NCBI RefSeq assembly: GCF_003002055.1
Contig: NZ_PVZF01000002.1
Span: forward strand, 1-64,000
Source of the DNA: Kineococcus rhizosphaerae
GTDB lineage: Bacteria; Actinomycetota; Actinomycetes; Actinomycetales; Kineococcaceae
Length of the DNA stretch: 64,000 nt
Reading direction: 5' to 3'
A program made the position numbers and the translations under genes. Positions 1 through 8,770 of this stretch are shown here, in pieces. The notes below the pieces were generated by a model. That model searched no databases, had not been told where the DNA came from, and saw only the letters and a program-made list of their open reading frames with translations. Every line of letters begins with the position of its first letter. Within the stretch, counting starts at the first letter, position 1.

Positions 1-135
1 CACGCGTTCTACCTGGACTACAAGAACGTCAAGCCCGACTACGTCAAGGCGTGGTGGAACGTGGTGAACTGGGCCGACGCCCAGGCCCGCTTCGACCGCG
101 CCCGCACGCAGACCGTCGGGCTCATCGTCCCGTGA
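1..135 (+). CDS. 3' end of an unidentified protein (partial)
   Basis: The first 135 bases are an open frame ending in TGA, encoding the last 44 residues of a protein that begins outside the window. The tail is rich in Trp, Tyr and Asn (for example [19 protein letters not shown]), which suggests the end of a globular, possibly extracellular, enzyme. I do not recognise the family. A strong hairpin follows 28 bases downstream, in the short gap to the convergent mannanase gene, so this really is the gene end. The codons are G/C-ending, as in neighbouring real genes. Confidence 0.6.
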   Translation, partial: HAFYLDYKNVKPDYVKAWWNVVNWADAQARFDRARTQTVGLIVP

Positions 136-163
136 TGCGCACCGCCTCCTGACGGGGGCACGA

Positions 164-200
164 CGAAGGGGTGGGGCCCGCGACGGGTCCCACCCCTTCG
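164..200. terminator. bidirectional terminator hairpin
   Basis: Two 16-base arms (164-179 and 185-200) pair completely with a single G-U pair around a 5-base loop. It lies between two convergent genes and can serve both. There is no U-tract, as is common in high-GC actinobacteria. Confidence 0.75.
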
Positions 201-205
201 CGCGT

Positions 206-1426
206 TCAGTACAGCAGGTCGTGGTCGGAGGGCTTCCAGGCCAGGACGGCGAACACCTGCACGACGGCGGCCTGCTCCAGCAGCAGCGTCGTCGTCCCGT
301 GCGAGTCCCCGGCGGGGAACCGGAACAGGCCCGAGGGCTGCCGCTTGGTGTCCCACACCCGCTGCGCGTAGCCGGCCGTGGCGTCGCGGTAGGTGTGCCC
401 GCCGGTCACCGACTCCAGCAGCAGCAGGTTCTTGAACCAGATCGAGTTGAAGTACGGCGGGTGGTCGTCGACCCGTCCGCCCGCCACGAAGAACTCCAGC
501 GACGCCCGCGCGATCCGCTGCGCCTCCCTCAGGTACCTCCGGTCGCGGGTGGCCTGGAACAGCAGCACGTTCACCCCGACGGGGACCCCCTGGTTGTACG
601 ACCACACGGTGGGGTCGGGGACGCCCTGGAGGTCCAGGTGGTCGGTGTACAGGCCGTCGTCCTGCTGCAGGTGGGTGTTCGTCCACGTGTAGTACTTGAG
701 CGCCCGGTCCAGGTATCGGCGCTCGCGGGTGAACTGGAACAGCCGCAGCGCGAGTTCGGCGCCGGGCATGTTCGAGACGGTGTTCCGGTCGTCGCTCCAC
801 GGGGCCTGCGTCCAGAACACCCCGCCGGGCGCGGCGTGCGTGGGGTCGGTGTCCCACCCGGACTCGACGAGGTCGGAGATCTTCCGGGCCTCGGCCAGGG
901 CCCGCCGGTCGCCGGTCATGGCGAACTGCTGGACGTCGAGCAGACCGACCCACTCGTTGTCGTCGTAGAACAGGTCCCCGCCGTTCAGGTACGGCGGCAT
1001 CGGGCCGGAGGCGAAACCCGGCAGTCCCGTCGTGGACGTCGGGTTCCAGTAGTACTGTTGCGCCGCAGCTAGATCGATCAGGTCGTCGCGGTACCTGCGG
1101 CCCGCCCCGGGGATCCCGGTGAGGTCGAGGGCGGCGACGTGGGCCTGCGAGAAGGGCCACTCGTAGGAGTACTTCGGATCCCCGGCGGCGACGGGGAACT
1201 GCTCGTGCAGCAGTCCCGAACCGTCGCCGACGGCGAAGTGGTCGAGCAGGGCCTGCCAGGACAGCGCGGCGCGGCCGGCCCAGTCGTGGTGCCGGCCCGG
1301 GGAGCGTTCCCCCGTCTCGGCGTGGGCGGGTGCGGCGGTTCCGGCGACCAGGGCCGAGGCGGTCAGGCCGGTCAGGACGGTGCGGCGGGACGAGGTTCTC
1401 ACGGGATCTCCAGACGTCGGCGTCAT
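206..1426 (-). CDS. secreted GH76 alpha-1,6-mannanase
   Basis: A 406-residue glycoside hydrolase of family 76, which cleaves alpha-1,6-mannan backbones of fungal walls or actinobacterial glycolipids. A Tat-type signal lies at the N-terminus (twin Arg at 14-15 in SSRRTVLTG, hydrophobic stretch, cleavage after AHA near 36), so the enzyme should be exported folded. The Asp-Asp catalytic pair typical of GH76 is visible at 155-156 in FYDDNEWVGL. The rest is the Trp/Tyr-rich alpha/alpha toroid expected of the family. The ATG at 1426 was chosen because CAGGA lies about 8 bases upstream and the signal peptide begins there; the frame stays open further upstream but reads as low-complexity. A LacI-type palindrome overlaps the leader, so sugar-responsive repression is likely (inference). 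Exact substrate unknown. Confidence 0.9.
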   Translation of the reverse strand: MTPTSGDPVRTSSRRTVLTGLTASALVAGTAAPAHAETGERSPGRHHDWAGRAALSWQALLDHFAVGDGSGLLHEQFPVAAGDPKYSYEWPFSQAHVAALDLTGIPGAGRRYRDDLIDLAAAQQYYWNPTSTTGLPGFASGPMPPYLNGGDLFYDDNEWVGLLDVQQFAMTGDRRALAEARKISDLVESGWDTDPTHAAPGGVFWTQAPWSDDRNTVSNMPGAELALRLFQFTRERRYLDRALKYYTWTNTHLQQDDGLYTDHLDLQGVPDPTVWSYNQGVPVGVNVLLFQATRDRRYLREAQRIARASLEFFVAGGRVDDHPPYFNSIWFKNLLLLESVTGGHTYRDATAGYAQRVWDTKRQPSGLFRFPAGDSHGTTTLLLEQAAVVQVFAVLAWKPSDHDLLY

Positions 1427-1428
1427 GG

Positions 1429-1446
1429 GTTCCTGAGAACGTTCCC
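1429..1446. repeat. 18-bp shared element, copy 1
   Basis: GTTCCTGAGAACGTTCCC occurs here and, with one change (A to T), at 12515-12532 upstream of nadA. In both places it lies just ahead of a minus-strand start codon and contains successive GAAC/GTTC half-sites. Confidence 0.6.
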
Positions 1447-1447
1447 A
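1434..1447 (-). promoter_or_regulatory. LacI-family-like operator before the GH76 gene
   Basis: TGAGAACGTTCCCA is a 14-bp palindrome with one mismatched pair, centred on AACGTT and ending 8 bases upstream of the mannanase ATG. Form and position resemble LacI/GalR-family operators controlling actinobacterial glycosidase genes. No LacI-family gene lies in the window, so the regulator would be elsewhere. Confidence 0.5.
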
Positions 1448-1583
1448 CCCGAACTCACGACGGTCAACCACCTCGCCGGCGGGACCGCAGGACCCCGCGG
1501 CCGGTCCCGCTCCGCCGGCGGCGTCGGCAGCGCGCCGCCGGACCGCTTGGACACCGCGGCGCGCGGCGGCGGAGGATGGGCCG

Positions 1584-2798
1584 GTGCTGACCCGACCCCT
1601 GCTGCTGCTGATGGCCGTGACGACGGGACTCACCGTCGGCGGCAACTACGTCAACCAGCCGCTCCTGGACACCATCGCGCGCGACTACGGGATCGGCGAC
1701 GGCCGGGCCGCCGCGCTGGTCACCGTCGCGCAGGTCTCCTACGGCCTGGGCCTGCTGCTCGTCGTCCCGCTGGGGGACCTGCTGGAACGCCGCCGCCTGC
1801 TCGTGGTCCTCGCGCTGCTCGCCGCGGCGGGGCACGCGGTGTGCGCGCTCGCCCCGACCTACCCCGTGCTCGTGGTGGGGACCGCGGTCGCGGGGTCGTT
1901 CTCCGTCGCCGCCCAGATCCTCGTCCCGTTCGCCGCCGAGCTCGCCGAACCCGGCCGCGAGGGGCGCGCGGTGGGGACCGTCATGAGCGGGCTGCTCATC
2001 GGCGCCCTGCTGGCCCGCAGCGTGTCCGGGGCCCTGGCCGCCCTCGCCGGCTGGCACGCGCCGTACGCCGTCGTCGCCGTGGGGTTGCTGCTCGTCTCCG
2101 TGGTGCTGGGCCGCCGCCTGCCGCGCAGCGAGCCGACGGCGGCCGGCGGGTACGTGGCGACCCTGCGCTCGGGGGCGAGCCTGGTGCGCGAGCTGCCGAG
2201 GCTGCGGACGCGGGCCCTGCTCGGCGGCCTGGGGTTCGCCGGGGTCTCCGTGCTCTTCGCGACCACGACCTTCCTGCTGTCGGGGCCGCGGTTCGGGCTC
2301 TCGGAGCTGCAGATCGGCCTCGTCGGGCTCGCGGGGGTGGCCGGGGCGTCGATGGCGAGCGTGGCCGGCCGCATGGCCGACGCGGGCCGGGGTCAGCTGG
2401 TCACGGGCCTGGGGGCGGCCGGGCTCGTCCTCACGTGGGGGGTGCTGGGGTTGTCGAGCTCGGTGTGGCTGACCTCGCTGCTGCTGTTCGTCCTCGGGTT
2501 CGGCCTGGCCGACATGTTCCTGCAGGCGGTGCACGTGTCGAACCAGAACGTCGTCTACCCGTTGCGGCCCGACGCCCGCTCCCGGCTCAACTCGGTCTAC
2601 ATGACGACGTACTTCGCCGGCGGCGCGGTGGGCTCGGCCGTCGGGTCGGCGGCCTGGGGTGCGGGCGGGTGGCCCCTGGTGACCGTCGCCGGGGCCGGGT
2701 TCGGCGTGCTCGTCGTCCTCGTGTGGCTCGTCGACGTCCGTCTCGGGCGGGCCGCGGCGCGGGGCGGCGTCAGCGACGTCGCCGCAGGTAGCCGATGA
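1584..2798 (+). CDS. MFS transporter (DHA1-like)
   Basis: A 404-residue major facilitator with about 12 hydrophobic helices and the inter-helix motif GDLLERRRLL after helix 2, the signature loop of the superfamily. The opening VGGNYVNQPLLDTIARDYGI is typical of drug/metabolite:H+ antiporters. The GTG start is preceded by GGAGG at a spacing of 8. Substrate not predictable. It is divergent from the mannanase, and its last 29 bases overlap the 3' end of the copper-protein gene on the other strand. Confidence 0.88.
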   Translation: MLTRPLLLLMAVTTGLTVGGNYVNQPLLDTIARDYGIGDGRAAALVTVAQVSYGLGLLLVVPLGDLLERRRLLVVLALLAAAGHAVCALAPTYPVLVVGTAVAGSFSVAAQILVPFAAELAEPGREGRAVGTVMSGLLIGALLARSVSGALAALAGWHAPYAVVAVGLLLVSVVLGRRLPRSEPTAAGGYVATLRSGASLVRELPRLRTRALLGGLGFAGVSVLFATTTFLLSGPRFGLSELQIGLVGLAGVAGASMASVAGRMADAGRGQLVTGLGAAGLVLTWGVLGLSSSVWLTSLLLFVLGFGLADMFLQAVHVSNQNVVYPLRPDARSRLNSVYMTTYFAGGAVGSAVGSAAWGAGGWPLVTVAGAGFGVLVVLVWLVDVRLGRAAARGGVSDVAAGSR

Positions 2799-3390
2799 CC
2801 CCGCCGATCCCGCCGACGACCACGACGACCGCGATCCCGACGCCGATGAGCGTGCTGTCGCCCTGACCCGCGACGGGGTTGGACGGGTCGACCGTGGCCG
2901 GGCTCGTGGCGGCCGAGCTCGTGCTGGACGAGGAGGGGGAGCCGGTGGCCGTGGACGGGGAGGCGCCGGACGCCGCCGCCGAGGCGGTGAAGGAGAACGT
3001 CCCCGAGACCGGGTGCCCGTCCGAGGAGGTGATCCGCCACTGCACCTCGTAGGTGCCGGCCGGCAGCGTCCCCGTCAGGGGTTCGGTGACGGTCGCGTCG
3101 ACGATCTGCGGGTCGCCGGAGGAGACCACGGTCCCGTCGGGCCCCTTCACCTGGACCTGGGTGCCGAGCGCGATCGGGGTGGAGGACATCGTCAGGACGA
3201 CGGCTGCGGGGGCCACGTCGACGACGGCGCCGTCGCCGGGGTTCGTGGACTCCAGCCGGTCGTGCGCCGCGGCCGGTGCGGCCGAGGCGAGCCCGGCGCC
3301 GAGCACGAGCAGGGCCCCCGCCCCGGTCCGCGCCCACCGTCGGCGACGGGTGGCGGTCGGGGTGCGGGAGGACAGCGGGGGAGTCGGCAC
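2770..3390 (-). CDS. CopC-domain copper-binding membrane-anchored protein
   Basis: A 206-residue exported protein. A Sec signal ends in APAAA, followed immediately by His43 (HDRLESTNPGDG); in CopC the new N-terminal His is a Cu(II) ligand. The CopC beta-sandwich follows, with the conserved segment SSDGHPVSGTFSF. A Ser/Thr-rich linker then leads to one C-terminal membrane helix and an RRRR cytoplasmic tail, as in YcnJ/CopC proteins. No CopD-like partner is adjacent. The GTG at 3390 was chosen because TAGTCT (3398-3403) lies 7 bases upstream with no ribosome-binding site, fitting a leaderless transcript; the longer frame upstream has no signal-peptide logic. The 3' end overlaps the convergent MFS gene by 29 bases. 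Confidence 0.85.
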   Translation of the reverse strand: MPTPPLSSRTPTATRRRRWARTGAGALLVLGAGLASAAPAAAHDRLESTNPGDGAVVDVAPAAVVLTMSSTPIALGTQVQVKGPDGTVVSSGDPQIVDATVTEPLTGTLPAGTYEVQWRITSSDGHPVSGTFSFTASAAASGASPSTATGSPSSSSTSSAATSPATVDPSNPVAGQGDSTLIGVGIAVVVVVGGIGGVIGYLRRRR

Positions 3391-3571
3391 GCACCGAAGA
3401 CTACGCAGCGTCGTGGACGTCTTCCCGGACCCGTGCGCGGCGGTTGCCCGCAGCAACCCTTGACGCCACGCCCGTCACCCGATTGGCTGCACCGGGTTGT
3501 CACAGGTTCACCGACCGTCACGACCGTCGCAGGGTCAGTCGTTCACCACTCAGCACCAGCAGGAGGCCGCC

Positions 3572-6500
3572 ATGGTCCCCCCCAGGAACCGTCGACGGCT
3601 CGCGCGGCCGCTGCTCGCGACGGGGGTGGGCCTCCTGCTCGCCGCCGTCCCGGGCCTGCCCGCCGTCGCCGTCACCCCCCCGACCACCCCCACGACCACT
3701 CCCACGGCCCCCGGGTCCGCTCTCACCGTCGTGCCCGCCGCCCAGGGGAGGCACTACGACGCGGGGAACTACGTCGTCACGCTCGCGCAGGACCCCATCG
3801 CGAAGTACGACGGGTCGCTGCCCGGCATCCCGCAGCTGAAGTCCGCCACGGGCGGCCTGGACCTGTCGCGGGCCACGACCCGGCGCTACCGCGACCTGCT
3901 GCTCGGCGCGCAGCAGAAGATCGCCGACGCGGTCGGCGTCCAGCCCGAGCAGCGGTACACCGTCGCGCTCAACGGCTTCAGCGCGAAGCTGACGTCGGCG
4001 CAGGCCGGCAAGCTCGCCGCAACCCCTGGCGTCGTCTCCGTGGTCCCCGACAGCGTGCGCCACCTGACCGGCACGACCACCGACGGCACCGGGACCCCCG
4101 GCACGAGCGGTACCGCGGCGGCGGCGACGCAGGCCACCCCGCAGGCCGCCGCGCAGGCCGCCCCCCAGGCCGCCGCGCAGACCGGCGCGGCGCGGACCAC
4201 CGCCGACTACCTCGGCCTGAGCGGCGAGAACGGCGTCTGGGCCCAGCTCGGCGGCGTCGCGAAGGCCGGCAAGGGGGTCGTCGTCGCCGACCTCGACACC
4301 GGCCTGTGGCCCGAGCACCCCTCCGTCGCCGGTGCGAAGCTGCCCACCAGCGCCCCCGCGGACGACCCCTACGGCGCCTACCGCTCCGGGCAGACCATCC
4401 GGATGGCCAAGGCCGACGGGGGCACCTTCACCGGCGTCTGCGAGACCGGCCAGGGCTGGACCGCCGCGGACTGCACCACCAAGGTCGTCGGCGCCCGCGC
4501 CTTCGGCGAGGGCTTCAAGAGCGCCTACGACCTCGCGGGCACCGAGTTCGACTCCGCCCGCGACAGCGACGGGCACGGCACGCACACCGCGACGACGGCC
4601 GTCGGCCTGAACGGGGTCCCGGCCACCATCGGCGGGGTGTCCTACGGCGACGTCACGGGCATCGCCCCCGCGGCGGCCGTCGCCGTCTACAAGGTCTGCT
4701 GGACCGGTGACGACGGCGACAACTCCTGCATGACCTCCGACCTCGTCGCCGCGATCGACCAGGCCGTGGCCGACGACGTCGACGTCATCAACTACTCCAT
4801 CGGCGGCGGCGCCAGCGCCGACCCGGCCGACCCGGTCAGCCTGGCGTTCCTCAGCGCCGCCTCGGCCGGCATCTTCGTGTCCGCCTCGGCGGGCAACTCC
4901 GGCCCGGGCGCCTCGACCGTCGAGAACACCTCCCCGTGGATCACCACGGTCGCCGCGGCCACCTCCGTCCTGCGCGAGGGCACCGTCGTCCTGGGCGACG
5001 GCACCAAGCTCGTCGGGGCCCGCCTGCAGCAGTCCCCGTTGCCGCGCACGCCCCTCGTCCTCGGCTCGGCCGTCGCCGCCGCCGGGCACAGCGCCGACGA
5101 CGCGGCCAAGTGCTTCGCCGACTCCCTCGACCCGGCCAGGACCAAGGGCAAGGTCGTCGTCTGCCAGCGGGCCGTGACCGCGCGCGTCGACAAGTCCAAG
5201 GAGGTCGCCCGCGCCGGCGGCGCCGGGATGGTCCTCTACAACCCGACCCCGAACTCCCTCGAACCCGACGCGCACTCCGTGCCGACGGTCCACCTGGACA
5301 CCGCCGCGGGCGAGCAGGTCGTGGCCTACGTCAAGGGCACGCGCAACCCCACGGTGACGTTCCAGCCGGGCAACACCACCGGGAAGGCCACGCCCGCACC
5401 GCAGATCGCGGCCTTCTCCGGGCGCGGGCCGGCGCTCGTCGACGGCGGTGACGTCCTCAAGCCCGACCTGGCGGCCCCCGGCTCGGGGGTCGTCGCCGGG
5501 TACTCGCCCGTCGCGGCGACGAACGGCGAGGACCTGTTCGCCCCCGAGTCGGGCACGTCCATGTCGGCCCCGCACGTCACGGGCCTGGCGGCCCTCTACA
5601 CCGCGGCGCACCCGGAGTTCTCGCCGCTGCAGGTCAAGTCGGCGCTCATGACCACCAGCCGCAGCCCCCTGGGCCCCGACGGCAAGCCCCTGGACCACGT
5701 CTTCCCCGCCGGCGCGGGCTTCGTGGACCCGACGAAGATGCTCACGCCCGGTCTGGTCTACGACTCCACCCCGGTCGACTGGCTGCGCTTCCTCGAAGGG
5801 TCCTCCGTCGGGACGGGGACGGGCCTGACGGCGCTGGACCCGAGCGAGCTGAACCAGGCCTCCCTCGCGGTCGCCGACCTCGCCGGGACCCGCACGCTCA
5901 CCCGGTCGGTGACGGCCACCACCGGCGGGCTCTACTACGCCAAGGCCTGGGTCCAGGGCTTCGACGTGAAGGTGTCGCCGAGCGTGCTGTCCCTGCAGCC
6001 CGGCCAGACCGCCCAGTTCCGGGTCACCTTCACCCGCACGACCGCGCAGCTGGGCAACTGGACGTCCGGGTTCCTGACCTGGACCGGCGGGGCGAACCTG
6101 ACCGTGCGCTCGCCCATCGCCCTGCGGCCCGTCACGCTGACGGCCCCGGCCGAGCTCGACGCCCCCCTCGGGGCGACGTCGGTCACCGGGACGGTCTCCT
6201 CGGGGACCTCCGGTCGCACCGCGGTGCGCGCCACCGGGCTCGTGGCCGGGGACGACTACCAGGGCCGGCTGCCCGCCGGGTACGTCGCCGAGCTGCCCGT
6301 CACGATCGGGAAGGGCACGGTGTTCACCCGCTTCGACGTGAAGGGTGAGGCCGGCGCCGACCTCGACCTGTACCTGTTCACCGCGGACGGGGACCTCGTC
6401 GCGCAGTCGGCGACGACGTCGGCGGACGAGCGGATCGACGGGTACGTCACGCCCGGCGACTACGTCCTGCAGCTCGACGGGTACGCGGCCGCACCGGGCA

Positions 6501-6712
6501 AGCAGGACATCGGGTTCGACCTGAGCAGCTACGTCCTGCCGCCCGGGACCGGCGCCGGGGCGTTCACCGTGACGCCGAACCCGCTGCCCCTGACGCAGGG
6601 CCGGTCGACGACCTTCACGGCGTCCTGGAAGGGGCTGGCGCCCGGCACGCGCTACCTCGGCACGCTGGGGTACGCCGGCACCTCGGCGCGCACGGTCGTG
6701 AGCATCGGCTGA
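3572..6712 (+). CDS. secreted subtilisin-like serine protease (S8) with PA insert
   Basis: A 1046-residue exported protease. After a signal peptide comes an I9-type propeptide (about 50-160, YTVALNGFSAKLTSAQAGKL), an Ala/Gln/Thr-rich linker, then the S8 catalytic domain with Asp242 (DLDTG), His335 (DGHGTHT) and Ser663 (GTSMSAPH). A protease-associated (PA) insertion lies around 490-600. The C-terminus has a subtilase Fn3-like beta domain and a PPC-like domain (DLDLYLFTADGDLV). This matches large actinobacterial and plant-type subtilases. AGGAGG sits 5 bases before the ATG. The upstream 180 bases contain repeated GTCAC motifs. Target proteins unknown; likely nutritional or surface processing. 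Confidence 0.92.
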   Translation: MVPPRNRRRLARPLLATGVGLLLAAVPGLPAVAVTPPTTPTTTPTAPGSALTVVPAAQGRHYDAGNYVVTLAQDPIAKYDGSLPGIPQLKSATGGLDLSRATTRRYRDLLLGAQQKIADAVGVQPEQRYTVALNGFSAKLTSAQAGKLAATPGVVSVVPDSVRHLTGTTTDGTGTPGTSGTAAAATQATPQAAAQAAPQAAAQTGAARTTADYLGLSGENGVWAQLGGVAKAGKGVVVADLDTGLWPEHPSVAGAKLPTSAPADDPYGAYRSGQTIRMAKADGGTFTGVCETGQGWTAADCTTKVVGARAFGEGFKSAYDLAGTEFDSARDSDGHGTHTATTAVGLNGVPATIGGVSYGDVTGIAPAAAVAVYKVCWTGDDGDNSCMTSDLVAAIDQAVADDVDVINYSIGGGASADPADPVSLAFLSAASAGIFVSASAGNSGPGASTVENTSPWITTVAAATSVLREGTVVLGDGTKLVGARLQQSPLPRTPLVLGSAVAAAGHSADDAAKCFADSLDPARTKGKVVVCQRAVTARVDKSKEVARAGGAGMVLYNPTPNSLEPDAHSVPTVHLDTAAGEQVVAYVKGTRNPTVTFQPGNTTGKATPAPQIAAFSGRGPALVDGGDVLKPDLAAPGSGVVAGYSPVAATNGEDLFAPESGTSMSAPHVTGLAALYTAAHPEFSPLQVKSALMTTSRSPLGPDGKPLDHVFPAGAGFVDPTKMLTPGLVYDSTPVDWLRFLEGSSVGTGTGLTALDPSELNQASLAVADLAGTRTLTRSVTATTGGLYYAKAWVQGFDVKVSPSVLSLQPGQTAQFRVTFTRTTAQLGNWTSGFLTWTGGANLTVRSPIALRPVTLTAPAELDAPLGATSVTGTVSSGTSGRTAVRATGLVAGDDYQGRLPAGYVAELPVTIGKGTVFTRFDVKGEAGADLDLYLFTADGDLVAQSATTSADERIDGYVTPGDYVLQLDGYAAAPGKQDIGFDLSSYVLPPGTGAGAFTVTPNPLPLTQGRSTTFTASWKGLAPGTRYLGTLGYAGTSARTVVSIG

Positions 6713-6720
6713 CCCTCGAC

Positions 6721-6757
6721 CGGCCGTCGGTCGGCCGTCGGTCGGCCGTCGGTCGGC
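6721..6757. repeat. 11-bp tandem repeat
   Basis: CGGCCGTCGGT is repeated three times in perfect tandem (6721, 6732, 6743), followed by a 4-base partial copy. It sits in the short gap after the subtilase gene. It may vary in copy number; no hairpin function is evident beyond short self-complementarity. Confidence 0.85.
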
Positions 6758-6791
6758 GAGGCCCCCCGGGGGCGCGTGGCACAGTGGGCGC

Positions 6792-7040
6792 GTGCAGCAG
6801 CAGAAGGCGCAACCCACCAACACCGGCGCCCTCGGGGGGATCGTCGCCTCCGTCGCGGGGCTGGTCGTCTCCGTGGCGCTGGCCCCGTTGTCGATCGTCA
6901 TGGGGCTCGTCGTCCTCGTCCTGGCCGTGCGGGCCCTGCGGTCGGGGCACCCCGACCGGGGCTGGTGGACGGCGGCCCTGGTCCTGTCGGTGCTGTGCCT
7001 GGCCGCCGGGGTCGGCGGGACGGTGCTCCCCCTGCTGTGA
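6792..7040 (+). CDS. small two-helix membrane protein
   Basis: An 82-residue protein with a short polar N-terminus (MQQQKAQPTNTG), two membrane helices (about 14-48 and 60-82) and a charged loop RALRSGHPDRGWW between them. The layout resembles DUF4190-type small membrane proteins, but I cannot assign a function. A GTG start without a ribosome-binding site lies 6 bases after CACAGT, a weak -10-like hexamer, so translation may be leaderless. The stop overlaps the start of the next gene (GTGA), implying coupled expression. Confidence 0.7.
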   Translation: MQQQKAQPTNTGALGGIVASVAGLVVSVALAPLSIVMGLVVLVLAVRALRSGHPDRGWWTAALVLSVLCLAAGVGGTVLPLL

Positions 7041-7537
7041 ACGCCCTCATCGTCGCCGCCGCCTTCGACCCCGCGACGCAGCAGCGGCTGGACGAACTGC
7101 GCCGCACGTACTTCCCGCCCGAGCGCAACCGGCTGCCCGCCCACCTCACGCTGTTCCACGCCCTGCCCGGCGACGCCCTCGCGGAGGTCGTCGACGCCGT
7201 GCGGCAGGCGTGCTCGACCCCACGGCCCCGGGCCGAGGTGCGCTCCGTGCGCTCCCTCGGCCGCGGGGCCGCTCTCGTCCTCGACAGCCCCGGCCTCGCC
7301 GCCGCCCGCGGCCGCGTCGCCGCCGCCTTCCCGGGACGGCTCACGCGGCAGGACGGGCAGGGTTTCCGGCCGCACGTGACGGTGCAGAACTTCGTCGACC
7401 CGGCCGTGGCGCGCGCCACCGTCGCCGAGCTCACCGCGGGCTTCGCCCCGTGGGGCTTCGACGTGCAGGGGCTGGACGTGCACCGCTACGCGGGCGGGCC
7501 GTGGGAGTTGCTGGAGAGCGTCGCCTTCGAGGCGTGA
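7037..7537 (+). CDS. 2'-5' RNA ligase-family 2H phosphoesterase
   Basis: A 166-residue protein with the two HxTx motifs of the 2H phosphoesterase superfamily: HLTLF (about 36) and HVTVQ (about 115). These pair to form the cyclic-phosphodiester active site seen in the LigT/ThpR group. The length is normal for the family. Its biological substrate cannot be told; RNA or nucleotide 2',3'-cyclic phosphates are the known ones. The GTG at 7037 overlaps the stop of the upstream membrane protein by 4 bases. It converges on the NAD operon. Confidence 0.82.
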   Translation: MNALIVAAAFDPATQQRLDELRRTYFPPERNRLPAHLTLFHALPGDALAEVVDAVRQACSTPRPRAEVRSVRSLGRGAALVLDSPGLAAARGRVAAAFPGRLTRQDGQGFRPHVTVQNFVDPAVARATVAELTAGFAPWGFDVQGLDVHRYAGGPWELLESVAFEA

Positions 7538-7617
7538 GCGCCCGGGGCACGGGGTCGGTGGCGACGCCGTGGCAGGCCCGGACCACGGTCGCAGGGCGCG
7601 ACAGACCCGCTTGATCT

Positions 7618-7635
7618 CCGCCTCGGCCGAGGCGG
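7618..7635. terminator. palindromic terminator at end of NAD operon
   Basis: CCGCCTCGGCCGAGGCGG is a perfect 18-bp palindrome lying 2 bases after the cysteine desulfurase stop on the minus strand and 80 bases after the convergent phosphoesterase gene. It can end transcription from either side. Confidence 0.65.
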
Positions 7636-7636
7636 G

Positions 7637-8770
7637 TCAGCCGCGCGCGGCCGCCACGGCGGCCGGGAGCGCCGCCAGCACCGCGTCGACGTCCGCGTCG
7701 CCCGAACCGTGGCCCAGCGTGAACCGCACCGCGGTGCGCGCCACGTCGGCGGACAGGCCCGTGGCGAGCAGCACGTGGGAGGCGTCGTCGGAGTCGGCGG
7801 CGCACGCCGACCCGCTGGAGCACGTGATCCCCGCCGCCTCGACCTCGGCCAGCACGGTCTCGCCCCCCACGCCCGCGAACGTGAACGAGGCGTGCCCGGG
7901 CAGCCGTCGCGTGCGGTGACCCGTCAGCGCGGCTCCCTCCACGGTGGCCAGCACCCCGTCGATCAGCCGGTCGCGCAGCGCCGTCAGCCGGGGGACCTCC
8001 TGCGCCCGGGCCTGCGCCGCCAGGTGCAGCGCCACGGCCGTGCCGACGGCCGAGGCCACGTCCGTCGTCCCCGAACGCCGGCCGCGTTCCTGCCCGCCAC
8101 CGTGCAGGACGGGTTCGAGGGGCACCGCGGAGCGGACCCAGAGGAACCCCGCGCCGCGCAGCCCGCCGAACTTGTGCGCCGAGGCCGACAGCGCGTCCAC
8201 CCCCAGCGCGGCGACGTCGAGGTCGAGGTGCCCCGCGGCCTGCACGGCGTCGGTGTGGAAGGGCACGCCCAGGGCCCGGCAGCGGGCGGCGATCTCCGCG
8301 AGCGGCTGGACCGTGCCGATCTCGTTGTTGGCGTACATGACCGACACGAGGGTCGTGTCGGGGCGCAGGACCGCGTCGAGCGCGTCGAGGTCGAGGAGGC
8401 CGTCGGCGTCGACGCCCACGACGTCCACCGTGAAACCGTCGCGCTGCAACGCCTTCGCCGTCTCGAGCACGGCCGGGTGCTCGATCGCCGAGACCACCAG
8501 GTGCCGGCCGCGGGGGTCCGCCCGCGCGATGCCGGTGACCGCCAGGTTGTCGGCCTCGGTGCCCCCGGACGTCAGGACGACCTCGCCGGGGCGGGCCCCG
8601 AGGACGTCGGCGATGGCGGCGCGGGCCGCGTCGAGCCCGGCGCGGGCGGTGCGGCCCACCTCGTGCGCGCTGGAGGGGTTGCCCGTGACCTGCGTCAGGT
8701 ACGGCCAGACCGCCTCGAGGACCTCGCGGCGCGGCGGGGACGTGGCCGCGTGGTCGAGGTAGACGCTCAC
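7637..8770 (-). CDS. cysteine desulfurase (NifS/IscS family)
   Basis: A 377-residue class V PLP aminotransferase-fold enzyme that takes sulfur from cysteine. Seen: His98 (SAIEHPA), PLP-binding Lys200 (SASAHKFGG), and Cys323 in SGSAC, the persulfide-forming residue. The opening YLDHAATSPP is the family signature. It is the last gene of the NAD operon and its GTG overlaps the nadC stop by 4 bases. In this context it probably supplies sulfur for the [4Fe-4S] cluster of NadA (inference from linkage), so it may be a dedicated desulfurase rather than the housekeeping SufS. Confidence 0.92.
   Translation of the reverse strand: MSVYLDHAATSPPRREVLEAVWPYLTQVTGNPSSAHEVGRTARAGLDAARAAIADVLGARPGEVVLTSGGTEADNLAVTGIARADPRGRHLVVSAIEHPAVLETAKALQRDGFTVDVVGVDADGLLDLDALDAVLRPDTTLVSVMYANNEIGTVQPLAEIAARCRALGVPFHTDAVQAAGHLDLDVAALGVDALSASAHKFGGLRGAGFLWVRSAVPLEPVLHGGGQERGRRSGTTDVASAVGTAVALHLAAQARAQEVPRLTALRDRLIDGVLATVEGAALTGHRTRRLPGHASFTFAGVGGETVLAEVEAAGITCSSGSACAADSDDASHVLLATGLSADVARTAVRFTLGHGSGDADVDAVLAALPAAVAAARG

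Noticed and set aside
3518-7483. Open minus-strand frame of about 1300 codons opposite the subtilase gene
   Set aside because: Same antisense artefact; the plus strand has the complete catalytic triad and signal peptide.
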